From assembly GCF_039872765.1 (NCBI RefSeq), contig NZ_JBDPZC010000001.1:868001-932000 (forward strand): a stretch of DNA of 64,000 nucleotides, in the 5' to 3' direction. Below, piece by piece: positions 43,338 to 53,282 of this stretch (the first letter of the stretch is position 1; each line of letters opens with the position of its first letter). The notes under the pieces were generated by a model. That model made no database searches, was not told the DNA's origin, and was given only the letters and a program-made list of their open reading frames with translations. Source of the stretch: Roseateles_B flavus (GTDB lineage: Bacteria; Pseudomonadota; Gammaproteobacteria; Burkholderiales; Burkholderiaceae_C). A program made the position numbers and the translations under genes.

Positions 43338-45968
43338 TCAGAACTTGGCGCGCAGGCCGATGCTGTAGCGGGCGCCGTTCTCGTAGACGCCGATGGGCAG
43401 CCCGTCGGCGGTGTTGCTGCGGATGACCTCGTTGTTGAGGTTCACCGCGCTGGCATAGACCGTCAGCTTCGGCGTGACGTCGTAACTGGCCGAGGCGTCC
43501 CACTGGCCGTAGGCACTGTTGACGACCTGGCCGCCCATCTGCACGTCGCCATAGGACTTGGAGCGGTAGTTGTAGGACAGTCGCAGCGTCAGCCCGTGGC
43601 GCTCGTAGTAGCCGCTGAGGTTGAGCTGGTCGCGCGAGTTGCCCAGCACCTTCAGGCGCGGCTGGCCCGCCACGGCGCCGGCCACGGCGTCGGTGAAGGT
43701 GTAGTTGACGACCGTGCCGAAGCCGCTGTGGCCGAAGGGCTGCTGCCACTGGAGCTCGAAGCCCTTGATGTCGGCGCCGTTGTCGGCGTTGTAGGGGCGT
43801 TCGACATTGAGCGTCTCGCCGCCCACCGGCTCCTGCTTCGAGGCCTTGTAGGTGAAGGTGTCGAGCTTCTTCACGAACAGCGTGGCGGCCAGCAGCGAGG
43901 CGTCGGCGTAGTACCACTCGGCGCCGATCTCGGCCTGGTTCGCATGGACGGGCTTGAGCAGCGGATTGCCGGCATAGGCGCGGGTCAGCACCGTGCCGTC
44001 GCGGCGCAGGCCGGGGCTCAGCAGGTCGAAGGTCTGGCGCGCCATGGTCTTGGACACGGCGCCGCGGACGATGATCTCCTTGCTCCAGTCGTAGATCACG
44101 TTGAGGCTGGGCAGGGCGTCGTTGTAGCGGTGCTTCTGGCTGACCGGCGCGAAGCTGCCGTCCGCGTTGGCCAGGTAGCCGTCCGAGGTCTGCTCGGTGC
44201 GGACCACGCGCAGGCCCACGTCGCCGCGCCAGCGCCCGCTGGCAAAGTCGGCCTTGGCATAGCCGGCGCTGATGCGCTCCTTGATGGTGTAGTTCTCGTT
44301 GAGCAGGTCCTTGTAGACCATGGCCTTGTCGTACATCGGGATGGCCTTGCTGGCGACCAGTCCGTCGTCGAACCAGGCGTACTGGGTCAGCGCATCGGAG
44401 GTGGCCGCGGCCTGGCTCAGCAGGGGCGAGGGGCCGGTCGACAGATCGGCCAGCGAGAAGGCCTGCCAGCCCGCCGAGCCGGCCTTGGCGGAGCCCTGGG
44501 TGCGCTTGTTGCGCAGGGTGTTGTCGCGCAGCTTCACGCCCAGCTTGAGGGTGTTGAAGAAAGCCTCGCCCAGCTCCCAGCTCAGGTCCGCCTGGCCGTA
44601 GGTCTCGCGGCTTTCCATGCGGCGGATGCGGTCGTCGCCCGCCTTCAGCGTCAGCGCCTTGGGGTCCAGGGGGTTGATGTCCAGGTACTTCACGCCGTAG
44701 TGGTCGGGGCCCAGGCTGATCTGCGCGCGGGTGTCGCCTTCCATCCAGAAGTGGCGGTCATGCGAGCTGCCGCCCTCGCTGGAGGTGATGCCGGCCTGGC
44801 CGTGCAGCTTCCAGGTGCTGCCCTGGTAGCTGGCGTCCAGGTCGGCCAGTCGGGACCTCACATAGGACTCCCGGTAGATGGGCTCGAAGGACACGCCGGT
44901 CTTCGGGCCCACGATGCCGCCCACCAGCGCCTTGCCGCCGTCGCCGACGGTGATGAAGCGCGGGTCGGTGACCGCAATCACGCCCTTGTCCGCCAGGCCG
45001 CCCACCTGCCAGAGGTAGTTCTGGTTGTTGTTGTTCATCTTCATGTCCGAATCCATGAGGTTCAGGACGATGTCGGTCTGCGCAGTGGGCTGCAGCTGCA
45101 CGGCCAGGTTGGCGGTGGTGCGCTCGCGCTCCTGGCGGAAGATGGCCGAGCCGCCACCCCAGGAGGCGTAGGCCCGGGTGACGGCGCCGTGCTGGTCCTG
45201 GATGTCGTAGGGGCCGTCCGGGAACATCTCCAGGCCGTCGCGGCGCATGGTGCGCTGCTGCCGGCTCAGGGCCAGCAGCACGCCCACGGTCTTGTCGGCG
45301 GACTTCCAGTTCAGCAGACCGTTGAGCTGCGGGTCGGTCTTGCCGGGCAGCTTGCTGTAGAGCGCCTCCGCCGAGGCCTGCAGGGTCAGCGCGTCCTTGA
45401 AGTCCAGGGGGCGGCGGGTCCTGACGATCACCAGGCCGCCGATGCTGCCTTCGTCCAGGTCCGCCGAGGGGCTCTTGTAGACCTCCAGGCTGCCGACGAT
45501 CTCGGAGGGCAGCACGTCGTAGTTGAAGCTGCGCGTCTGCGCCTCGTTGAGCCACCATTCGGACGAGGCCACGGCCTGCCCGTTGAGCTGGGTCATGTTG
45601 AGGTTCTTGTCCGTGCCGCGCACGAAGATGGCCTTGCCTTCACCCCAGATGCGGTCCACCGAGATGCCGGGCACGCGCTGCAGGGAATCGGCGACGTTCT
45701 TGTCGGGGAACTTGCCCACGTCCTCGGCGCTGATGGTGTCGACGATGTTCTGGGCCTCGCGCTTCTCGGCGAGATTGCGCTTGAGCGTGGCGCGCACGCC
45801 GCGCACCTCAACCTGCTCAAGCGTGTTGGCGCTGGGGGCGGGCGCCTCGTCGGCAGCCAGCGCGGGTGCGGCGGCCAGGGAGGCCACGGTCAGGCTCACC
45901 AGGCGGGGCAGCAGGCGGCGGGAAAGGTGGGGCTGGCGGAAAAGGTGGGGATGGCGGGAAAGCGGCAC
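43338..45968 (-). CDS. TonB-dependent outer-membrane receptor, carbohydrate type
   Basis: 876 residues from the GTG at 45968, preceded by AGGAG at 6 nt, which decides the start over an upstream in-frame ATG. Signal peptide about residues 1-38 (ending APALAADE). The plug domain begins NTLEQVEVRGVRATLK and has DVGKFPDKNVADSLQRVPGI and FVRGTDKNLN. A 22-strand barrel follows, ending ARYSIGLRAKF. The long plug with this wording is typical of the Caulobacter-type receptors that take up oligosaccharides. Co-oriented with the sugar symporter. Confidence 0.92.
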   Translation of the reverse strand: MPLSRHPHLFRQPHLSRRLLPRLVSLTVASLAAAPALAADEAPAPSANTLEQVEVRGVRATLKRNLAEKREAQNIVDTISAEDVGKFPDKNVADSLQRVPGISVDRIWGEGKAIFVRGTDKNLNMTQLNGQAVASSEWWLNEAQTRSFNYDVLPSEIVGSLEVYKSPSADLDEGSIGGLVIVRTRRPLDFKDALTLQASAEALYSKLPGKTDPQLNGLLNWKSADKTVGVLLALSRQQRTMRRDGLEMFPDGPYDIQDQHGAVTRAYASWGGGSAIFRQERERTTANLAVQLQPTAQTDIVLNLMDSDMKMNNNNQNYLWQVGGLADKGVIAVTDPRFITVGDGGKALVGGIVGPKTGVSFEPIYRESYVRSRLADLDASYQGSTWKLHGQAGITSSEGGSSHDRHFWMEGDTRAQISLGPDHYGVKYLDINPLDPKALTLKAGDDRIRRMESRETYGQADLSWELGEAFFNTLKLGVKLRDNTLRNKRTQGSAKAGSAGWQAFSLADLSTGPSPLLSQAAATSDALTQYAWFDDGLVASKAIPMYDKAMVYKDLLNENYTIKERISAGYAKADFASGRWRGDVGLRVVRTEQTSDGYLANADGSFAPVSQKHRYNDALPSLNVIYDWSKEIIVRGAVSKTMARQTFDLLSPGLRRDGTVLTRAYAGNPLLKPVHANQAEIGAEWYYADASLLAATLFVKKLDTFTYKASKQEPVGGETLNVERPYNADNGADIKGFELQWQQPFGHSGFGTVVNYTFTDAVAGAVAGQPRLKVLGNSRDQLNLSGYYERHGLTLRLSYNYRSKSYGDVQMGGQVVNSAYGQWDASASYDVTPKLTVYASAVNLNNEVIRSNTADGLPIGVYENGARYSIGLRAKF

Positions 45969-46031
45969 GTGGGTCTCCTGTTCTTGTCGGGGTACGCCTC
46001 TGGATGCCGGCTGGGCCACCGAGGTGCCAGC

Positions 46032-46108
46032 GCAATGTAGGGCGCACGCCGGGCCGTCACGGCAGGGCGTTGCGCTTTGTTGGACTACATTGCATCGGTC
46101 TTACATTC
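46032..46108 (-). promoter_or_regulatory. candidate operator upstream of the TonB-dependent receptor
   Basis: GCAATGTAG (46032-46040) and CTACATTGC (46084-46092) form a perfect 9-bp inverted repeat with a 43-bp spacer; a third TACATT core occurs at 46102-46107 (CTTACATTCGC). Located 64-140 bp upstream of the receptor start. Repeated sites of this kind suggest binding and looping by a regulator, possibly the LysR protein encoded beside it. Confidence 0.4.
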
Positions 46109-46169
46109 GCCGCGCGCAATGACAGCTGCAGCTCCGGGATGACCCTGGGTGCGCAGGGCCCGGCCTGCC

Positions 46170-47081
46170 TCAGTGCACGCCGGGCGTCTGGCGCAGCAGC
46201 TCGAACTCAGCGCTGATCAGCGCAGCCACATGGCGCACCCGTGGCAGGCCGGCCGAGCGCTGATGGCTGACGAGGAACAGGTCGCCGCGGTGATCGCCCA
46301 GGGGCACGGGCAGCTCGACGAGCCCGTCCAGCGCGCTGTGCCGGTGCAGGGCGCGCGCCATCACCAGCACGCCGGCGCCCGCGCGGCAGGCGGCCAGCTG
46401 CACCAGGTAGTCGTCCGAGCTGAAGGCCGGCCGGAAGCCGGGGATGGCCGCGGCCAGGGCCTGGTTCACCTGCTGTTCCTCGTAGGGAGGGGCCCAGACG
46501 ATCCAGTCCAGCTGCGCCAGCTTCAGCGGCTCCGGCGGCGCGGGAAGGCGGGCCGCATAAGCCGGGCTGGCGTAGGCCACGATGGGGCAGCTGAGCTGGT
46601 CCAGGATCAGCAGCTCCTTGTCCGCCGGGCGGCTGGTGCGCAGGGCGAGGTCAGCCTCGCCGCGCGCGAGATTCAGGGTCTCGATGCCGGACAGCGCTTC
46701 CAGCCTCAGCCCTGGCTGCTGCTGCAGCAGCAGCGCGGCCAGCGGCGCCAGCAGCTCGAAGGCCATGCGCGGCGGTGCGGCGACCCTCACCTTGCCCTCC
46801 AGGCGCTCGTGGGGGCGACTCAGGGCGACATCCGCCTCCAGGGCCCATTCGGCCATGCGCCGCGCCGAGGGCAGCAGGCGTTGGCCGGCGGCGGTCAGGC
46901 GGCAGCCCTGGGCCTGGCGCTGGAACAGGGGTTCGCCCACGTTCTCCTCCAGCTCCGCGATGCGGCGCGACAAGGTGGGCTGGGCCAGGCGCAGCTGGCG
47001 CGCCGCCGCGCTGAAGCTGCCGGACTCGGCCACGCTCAGGAAGAGCTGGAGGTCGTCCCAGCGCAAGTGCTCGCGTGCCAT
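46170..47081 (-). CDS. LysR-family transcriptional regulator
   Basis: 303 residues. Winged helix-turn-helix at residues about 8-66 (LQLFLSVAESGSFSAAARQL, then AQPTLSRRIAELEENVG), then a periplasmic-binding-like effector domain (from about 95). It is upstream of the TonB receptor on the same strand and diverges from the lipoprotein gene at 47183. It probably controls one or both, but the ligand is unknown. Confidence 0.92.
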   Translation of the reverse strand: MAREHLRWDDLQLFLSVAESGSFSAAARQLRLAQPTLSRRIAELEENVGEPLFQRQAQGCRLTAAGQRLLPSARRMAEWALEADVALSRPHERLEGKVRVAAPPRMAFELLAPLAALLLQQQPGLRLEALSGIETLNLARGEADLALRTSRPADKELLILDQLSCPIVAYASPAYAARLPAPPEPLKLAQLDWIVWAPPYEEQQVNQALAAAIPGFRPAFSSDDYLVQLAACRAGAGVLVMARALHRHSALDGLVELPVPLGDHRGDLFLVSHQRSAGLPRVRHVAALISAEFELLRQTPGVH

Positions 47082-47182
47082 GAAGCCATGTCCTTTTGCA
47101 TGGGCCGATCAAGACTTGGTCGATTCCCAAGCGGCCTTCACCGTGAAAGCATGCGGCCCATATTGTTGAACGGGAGGCTAGC

Positions 47183-48193
47183 ATGAGTCATCAGATCAAG
47201 AAGCAGTCGGCGGCGCATCTGACGCGTCAGTGGAGCGTCCACGCGGCCTTGGACTCAGGACGCCAGCGGCGCTGGGCAGGCCTGGCCCTGGCGGCGCTGC
47301 TGGCCCTGGCGGCCTGCGCGCCCACCGCGCACCAGATGCAGCGCGAGAGCATCAGCCGGCCGGTGGGCTGGGCGCAGATGGAGGCCCGGCTCGATGAGCC
47401 CGGCCCCATCGAGCTGGACACGGTGGCCAGCGCCACCGGCGTCTCGGCCCTGGAGGGACTGCTCAATCTGGCGCATCCGGCGGCGCGCGCAGCCGGCCTG
47501 CAGAACCGCGACGAGCCCATCCAGATCTTCCTGCATGTGCTCAAGCATCCCAGCCGGGGCACCTTCCTGGTGGACACGGGCGTGGCCCAGGCCCTGATCC
47601 AGAACCCCGGCGACTGGGGCCTCAACGCCTTCCTGCGCAAGGCCATGAAGTTCGACCAGATGCGCGTGTGGAACAGCAGCGGCGACGTGCTGCGCAGCCT
47701 GGGCCAGCCCCTGCAGGGCGTGCTGCTGACCCATCTGCATCTGGACCACCTCAGCGGCCTGCCCGACCTGCCGCTGGACCTTCCCCTCTATGCCGGCCCC
47801 GGTGAAACCACCGAGCGGCACTGGACCCATCTCTTCGTCCACGGCGCCAGCGACGCCCTGCTCAAGGGCCGTCCGCCCCTGCGCGCCTGGCCCTTCGAGG
47901 CTCCACTGGGAACGGACCCGCTGGCCGTGCTGGACGTCTTCGGCGACGGCTCCGTCTATGCCCTGCACGTGCCCGGCCACACCGCCGGCAGCACGGCCTA
48001 CCTGCTGCGCACCACGCAGGGGCCGGTGCTGCTGGCGGGCGACACCTGCCACACGCGCTGGGGCTGGGAGCATGGGGTCGAGCCGGGCGATTTCACCCGG
48101 GATGCCGCCCGCAACGTCAACAGCCTGCAGGCCCTGAAGGCGCTGGCCGCGCGGCACCCGGCCATGCGGGTGCGGCTGGGGCACCAGGCCTGA
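47183..48193 (+). CDS. metallo-beta-lactamase-fold lipoprotein
   Basis: 336 residues. A long basic N-region (about 30 residues) precedes a hydrophobic segment with lipobox LAACAP, so the protein should be acylated. ATG 47183 is well supported by GGAGG 5 nt upstream. The hydrolase domain has the dinuclear metal motif LTHLHLDHLSG and later HVPGHTAGS and AGDTCHTRW. Substrate unknown; lactonases and related quorum-quenching enzymes share this fold, but no specificity can be read. Confidence 0.87.
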   Translation: MSHQIKKQSAAHLTRQWSVHAALDSGRQRRWAGLALAALLALAACAPTAHQMQRESISRPVGWAQMEARLDEPGPIELDTVASATGVSALEGLLNLAHPAARAAGLQNRDEPIQIFLHVLKHPSRGTFLVDTGVAQALIQNPGDWGLNAFLRKAMKFDQMRVWNSSGDVLRSLGQPLQGVLLTHLHLDHLSGLPDLPLDLPLYAGPGETTERHWTHLFVHGASDALLKGRPPLRAWPFEAPLGTDPLAVLDVFGDGSVYALHVPGHTAGSTAYLLRTTQGPVLLAGDTCHTRWGWEHGVEPGDFTRDAARNVNSLQALKALAARHPAMRVRLGHQA

Positions 48194-48205
48194 GCCGGAT
48201 TCGAG

Positions 48206-48745
48206 TCAGGCCTGGATCAAGCCTGGATCAGGGGGCTGCGAGGCCATGAGATGCCGCAACGCGTCCTGCGCCGCCTCCAGCTCATGCTCGCTGAAGACCT
48301 GCACGCCATGCTGGCGCAGCAGGGCGGCGGTCAGCCCTTCGCCGGGGCGCTTGAGGCCGTCGAAGTGGCCCGAGGCGATGCGCTGGCTGCCGCAGGACGG
48401 GCTGCCTTCCTTGAGCACGGCGAGGCGCAGGCCGTGGCGCTGCACCAGGGCGAGGGCCGCGGCGGCGCCGGCCTTGAAGGCCTCCGTCGGGTCGCCGCCG
48501 TCGGCATCACGGATGCGGGCCTGGCCCAGCCAGACCTGCCAGCCCCGGGCGCCGGCCTCGATCTCCGCCGGCGGCCGCGGCACGGGCAGGCCGCCCGCCA
48601 GCTCGGGGCACAGCGGCACGACCAGCCCCTCGGCCTGCCACCGGTCCAGCAGGGCCGAGCGCAGGTCCTGCGCACGGCCGTCGTAGCGCACCGGCGCGCC
48701 CAGCAGGCAGGCGCTGACGAGCATGCGGGCCTGTGCCTCAGCCAC
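48206..48745 (-). CDS. DUF523 family protein
   Basis: 179 residues. Conserved DUF523 elements: VSACLLGAPVRYDG at the N-terminus, PLCPELAGGLPVPRPP and the cysteine motif EGSPSCGSQRI. Cysteine placement suggests metal or cluster binding, but the family has no firmly established role that I can name. Just downstream of the SDR gene, 6 nt away on the same strand. Confidence 0.88.
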   Translation of the reverse strand: MAEAQARMLVSACLLGAPVRYDGRAQDLRSALLDRWQAEGLVVPLCPELAGGLPVPRPPAEIEAGARGWQVWLGQARIRDADGGDPTEAFKAGAAAALALVQRHGLRLAVLKEGSPSCGSQRIASGHFDGLKRPGEGLTAALLRQHGVQVFSEHELEAAQDALRHLMASQPPDPGLIQA

Positions 48746-48751
48746 GGGCGC

Positions 48752-49500
<749 letters not shown>

Positions 49501-49504
<4 letters not shown>

Positions 49505-50109
49505 AGCTGCAGAAACTCCGTCAGTTCAGAGAGGTAGTCGTCGAAATCGGAGAGGCCGTGATCACTGCCTTCCAGCAGATGGATGCGGCTGCCCTCGTAG
49601 CGGGCGTGCATCTCGCGCCAGTCCAGCACCTCGTCGCCCTTGGCGATGACGGCCAGCAGCTGCGCAGGGCGGGCGATGGCGCCGGGGGTCAGGTCTTGCG
49701 CGATGGTGCGCAGCTCGTCCACGAACTCGGGCCGGAAGAAGAAGCGCTCCTGCGGGTCCTGCCAGCAGCTGTGCTCGCCGATGTGGCGGGAAAGGTCCCG
49801 CGCCGGATCGACGGCCGGGTTGAGCAGCACCGCGCGGCAGCCGGTGTGCTGCTGCACCCAGGTGGCGTAGAAGCCGCCCAGCGAGCTGCCCATCACGGCC
49901 ATGGTGCTGCGCGGCCAGTCGCGGATCTGCTCGCGGATCAGGGCCAGGGCCTCGCGGGGCGAGGGCGGCAGCTGCGGCGCCAGCCAGGTGAGGTCCGGGC
50001 GATGCTCGCCCACCCAGCGCGCCATGCGCTGCGCCTTGGCCGAGCGTGGCGAAGAGCGAAAGCCGTGCAGGTAGAGCAGATGGGTGCTGCGGGGCGGGGG
50101 AGCGTTCAT
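49501..50109 (-). CDS. YqiA/YcfP-type alpha/beta hydrolase
   Basis: 202 residues. The start has the family marker LLYLHGFRSSPRSAKAQRM. The nucleophile elbow is MGSSLGGFYATW, the acid probably Asp in AKGDEVLDW, and the catalytic His in EGSDHGLSDFDDYL. These small esterases hydrolyse thioesters or short esters. First gene of the YqiA-SDR-DUF523 run. Confidence 0.88.
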
Positions 50110-50331
50110 GGCGGGGCAGTCTAGCGCCCGGGCGCGGCGGCGGCTGTCGGCTGCGCGTCACCGCGGGCGACTGCGAGCTGTGCGATGAAGCACGGTTTGG
50201 CTGGTACGAGTGGGGTGGGTCTGCATTGACGCCGCAGGGCCGCTCTCGACAATGTGCGGCTTGTCGTCGGCCATGCAAGCGAAGCCCAGGCGCTTCGCCG
50301 CGGGCCGGCCCACCCCATGAAAGCGGAACCC

Positions 50332-52995
50332 ATGACCCAGAATTATTCCCGCGTGCCGGCTCCCCGGCTGAGCCTGCTGGCCCTGGCCGCACTGGCCTTC
50401 GCCGGCCAGTCGGCGCTTGCACAAGGCAATGGCGGTACGCCGCCGGCCGCGCCGGCCAGCGCCGCCTCCGCACCGGCCGCCGCGCCCAAGCCGCCGGTCG
50501 ATCCCACCGCGCCCAAGCCTTTCGCCGACGTCATCAAGGACGCCAAGAGCCAGGACGGTCTCTTCCCCATCTGGCGCAAGGACGAAAAGGTCTGGATCGA
50601 GATCCCCAAGGCCCAGCTGAACAAGCCCTTCCTCTTCTCCGTCAACGTCTCCAATGCGGTGGGCGAGCGCGGCCTCTACGCCAGCCAGATGGGCCGTGCG
50701 CACCTGGCCGAGTGGCGCCGCGTGGGCAATCAGCTGCAGCTGGTGGCCCTGAACACCAAGTTCCGCGCCGAGGGCGGCAACCGCCTGGCTTCGGAGCAGG
50801 CCTTCTCGCCCAGCCTGCTGGCAGCCTCGCCGGTGGCCAGCGCCGAGCACGCGGAGCGCAAGTCCTTCCTCGTGGATGCCAGCCTGCTGCTGAGCGACAT
50901 CCCCGGCCTGTCCACCCGCCTGGAGTTCGCCTACCGCCTGCCCTACAGCCCGGATCGCAGCAACAGCTTCTTCGAGGCCACCCGCGCCGAGGCCGGTCTC
51001 AGCACGCTGACCGCCCGCATGCACTTCGCGACGCCGCGCATCCCCGCGCCGCCGATGACGCCGACCCCCGTGCCCATGCCCAGCGCACCGCAGGCCACGC
51101 CGGATCCGCGCAGCCTGTTCATGAGCTTCGTCTACAGCTTCAAGGCCCTGCCCGAGCAGCCCATGAAGGCCCGCCTGGCCGACCCGCGCCTGGGCCATTT
51201 CGCCGAGTCCTACACCGACCTCAGCGAGGACTACAAGCCCAACACCCGCGTGCACCACATCAAGCGCTGGCGCCTGGAGAAGGCGGATGCGAGTGCCGCC
51301 CTGTCCGAGCCGGTGCAGCCCATCACCTACTGGCTGGACAAGAACATCCCGCCCAAGTACCGCAAGGCGGTGGAGGAGGGCATCCTCGAGTGGAACAAGG
51401 CCTTCGAGAAGATCGGCTTCAAGAACGCCATCGTCGCCAAGCAGCAGCCGGATGATGCCGACTGGGACAATATGGACGCCGGTCACGCCTCCATCCGCTG
51501 GTTCGTGGGCGCCGACGTGGGCTTCGCCATCGGCCCCAGCCATGCCGACCCGCGCACTGGCGAGATCCTGGACGCCGACATCGGCATGAGCGATGTCTTC
51601 GCCCGCGGCTCGCGCCGCTTCCTGGTCGAGGACGTCAATCGCCCGGCGGCCCGCACGGCCCATGCCAGCCATGACGACGCCGAGGCCTGCCGCTATGCCC
51701 AGGAGGCCGTCAGCGAAATGGACTTCGCGATGGACGTGCTCGAGGCGCGCGGCGAGATCCAGCCTGACAGCCCCGAAGCCGAGGCCTTCGTCCATGCCGT
51801 GATCCGCGACGTGATCATGCACGAGGTGGGCCACACCCTGGGCCTGAAGCACAACTTCAAGGCCTCCACCACCGTGACCCAGGCTCAGCTGCTGGACAAG
51901 GCCTGGACCGATGCCCACGGCATCTCCGGCTCGGTGATGGACTACAACGCCTACAACCTCTCGCTCAAGGGCGAGCCCAGCGGCGCCCTGACCAACACCA
52001 CCCTGGGCGCCTACGACTACTGGGCCATCGAGTACGCCTACAAGCCCGTGGCCGCCGCGGCCGAGGCGCAGGAGCTGGGCAGGATCGCTGCCCGCAGCAG
52101 CGATCCCCTGCTGGCCTATGCGGACGATGCCGACGCCGACCTCTTCGGCGGCATCGACCCGCTGGCCAACCGCTTCGATCTGGGCGCCGACCCGCTGGCC
52201 TACTACAAGCGCCGTCTGAAGCTCTCGCAGGAGCTGTGGGCCCGCGTGCAGGAGCGTCAGCCCAAGGTGGGCGAGGACCCGCTGCGCCAGCGCCGCGTGC
52301 TGCTGGCCGGCTTCAACCAGCTGGCCCGCGCTTCCGAGCTGGTGGGCAAGTACGTGGGCGGCATGTACATGCAGCGCGAGCTGCCGGGCGCCTCCATGCA
52401 GCCGGCCTTCAAGCCGGTCGAGCCCGCCCGCCAGCGCGAGGCCCTGGACTTCCTGGCCAAGGGCCTGTTCAGCGCCGACAGCTTCCGCTTCAAGCCTGAG
52501 TTCCTCAGCACGCTGACGGTGGACTACAACGAATGGGAGCGCGCCGGCCCGGTGGACATCCCCGGCGCCGTGGCCCGCATCCAGAACGTGGCCCTGGATC
52601 GTCTCTACAGCGCCGGCACCGCCCAGCGCCTGATGGACCTGCCGGGCTTCGTGCCGGCCAAGGACCGCAAGGGCCTGATCTCGCTCAACGAGGTCTATGC
52701 CAGCACCCAGGCGGCCGTGTGGAGCGAGCTCAAGGCGGGTGGCGAGATCGACCGCCTGCGCCGCAACCTGCAGCGTGAACACCTGCGCCGCCTGCAGGCG
52801 GTGCTGGTCAAGGGGGGGGGCCCGGGCGTGATGGCCGATGCCTACGCGCTGCTGCGCCTGCATGCCAACCAGCTGCAGTCTGAGCTGCGCGCGGCGGTGG
52901 CGCGTGGCGGGCAGTCGGTCGAGACCCGCGCCCATCTGGCCGAGTCTCTGGACATGCTGTCCAACCTCCTCAAGGCTGGCATGCAGCGGAGTTGA
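50332..52995 (+). CDS. large exported zinc metalloprotease (DUF5117/DUF4953 type)
   Basis: 887 residues from ATG 50332, which gives a good signal peptide (MTQNYSRVPAPRLSLLALAA, then SALAQG); another ATG lies 5 codons upstream. An N-terminal DUF5117-like region (about 60-330) precedes the zincin core: HEVGHTLGLKHNF at 497-509, a gluzincin/metzincin-like HExxHxxGxxH site. The C-terminal half is mostly helical. Such proteins are common in environmental proteobacteria and Bacteroidetes; natural substrates are unknown. Monocistronic, followed by a repeat and terminator. Confidence 0.86.
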   Translation: MTQNYSRVPAPRLSLLALAALAFAGQSALAQGNGGTPPAAPASAASAPAAAPKPPVDPTAPKPFADVIKDAKSQDGLFPIWRKDEKVWIEIPKAQLNKPFLFSVNVSNAVGERGLYASQMGRAHLAEWRRVGNQLQLVALNTKFRAEGGNRLASEQAFSPSLLAASPVASAEHAERKSFLVDASLLLSDIPGLSTRLEFAYRLPYSPDRSNSFFEATRAEAGLSTLTARMHFATPRIPAPPMTPTPVPMPSAPQATPDPRSLFMSFVYSFKALPEQPMKARLADPRLGHFAESYTDLSEDYKPNTRVHHIKRWRLEKADASAALSEPVQPITYWLDKNIPPKYRKAVEEGILEWNKAFEKIGFKNAIVAKQQPDDADWDNMDAGHASIRWFVGADVGFAIGPSHADPRTGEILDADIGMSDVFARGSRRFLVEDVNRPAARTAHASHDDAEACRYAQEAVSEMDFAMDVLEARGEIQPDSPEAEAFVHAVIRDVIMHEVGHTLGLKHNFKASTTVTQAQLLDKAWTDAHGISGSVMDYNAYNLSLKGEPSGALTNTTLGAYDYWAIEYAYKPVAAAAEAQELGRIAARSSDPLLAYADDADADLFGGIDPLANRFDLGADPLAYYKRRLKLSQELWARVQERQPKVGEDPLRQRRVLLAGFNQLARASELVGKYVGGMYMQRELPGASMQPAFKPVEPARQREALDFLAKGLFSADSFRFKPEFLSTLTVDYNEWERAGPVDIPGAVARIQNVALDRLYSAGTAQRLMDLPGFVPAKDRKGLISLNEVYASTQAAVWSELKAGGEIDRLRRNLQREHLRRLQAVLVKGGGPGVMADAYALLRLHANQLQSELRAAVARGGQSVETRAHLAESLDMLSNLLKAGMQRS

Positions 52996-53059
52996 GCCCC
53001 CTACCGGCTGTGCCGGTCCCCCAAGAGGGCACGCCTGACGGCCCGGCGAAGCCGGATCC
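52996..53059 (+). repeat. dispersed GC-rich hairpin repeat, copy 2
   Basis: Starts one base after the metalloprotease stop: GCCCCCTACCGGCTGTGCCG and ends GGCCCGGCGAAGCCGGATCC. It matches the minus-strand sequence of copy 1 closely at both ends and differs mostly in the central loop. Confidence 0.75.
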
Positions 53060-53074
53060 GCAGGCGTCGTGCTG

Positions 53075-53110
53075 AAAGAAGCCCGCCGGCTTGCACCGGC
53101 GGGCTTCTTT
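53075..53110 (+). terminator. terminator after the metalloprotease gene
   Basis: A perfect 15-bp stem (AAAGAAGCCCGCCGG with its complement), 6-nt loop CTTGCA, ending in CTTCTTT. Confidence 0.8.
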
Positions 53111-53282
53111 GCTTCTGATCGTCGCCCGGCTTGCACCGCCCCGTCCGTGCCCCGCCAAGCACGGCCTCCCTTCACGAGCACTGCCTTTGCCCCCCACGCA
53201 GGCTCCCCGCCCGCCCCGCTCCTAGAATCAGGCACCTTTTGCGATGACGCCCCCATGAACCGGGCGGCGTGCCGAACGATTC

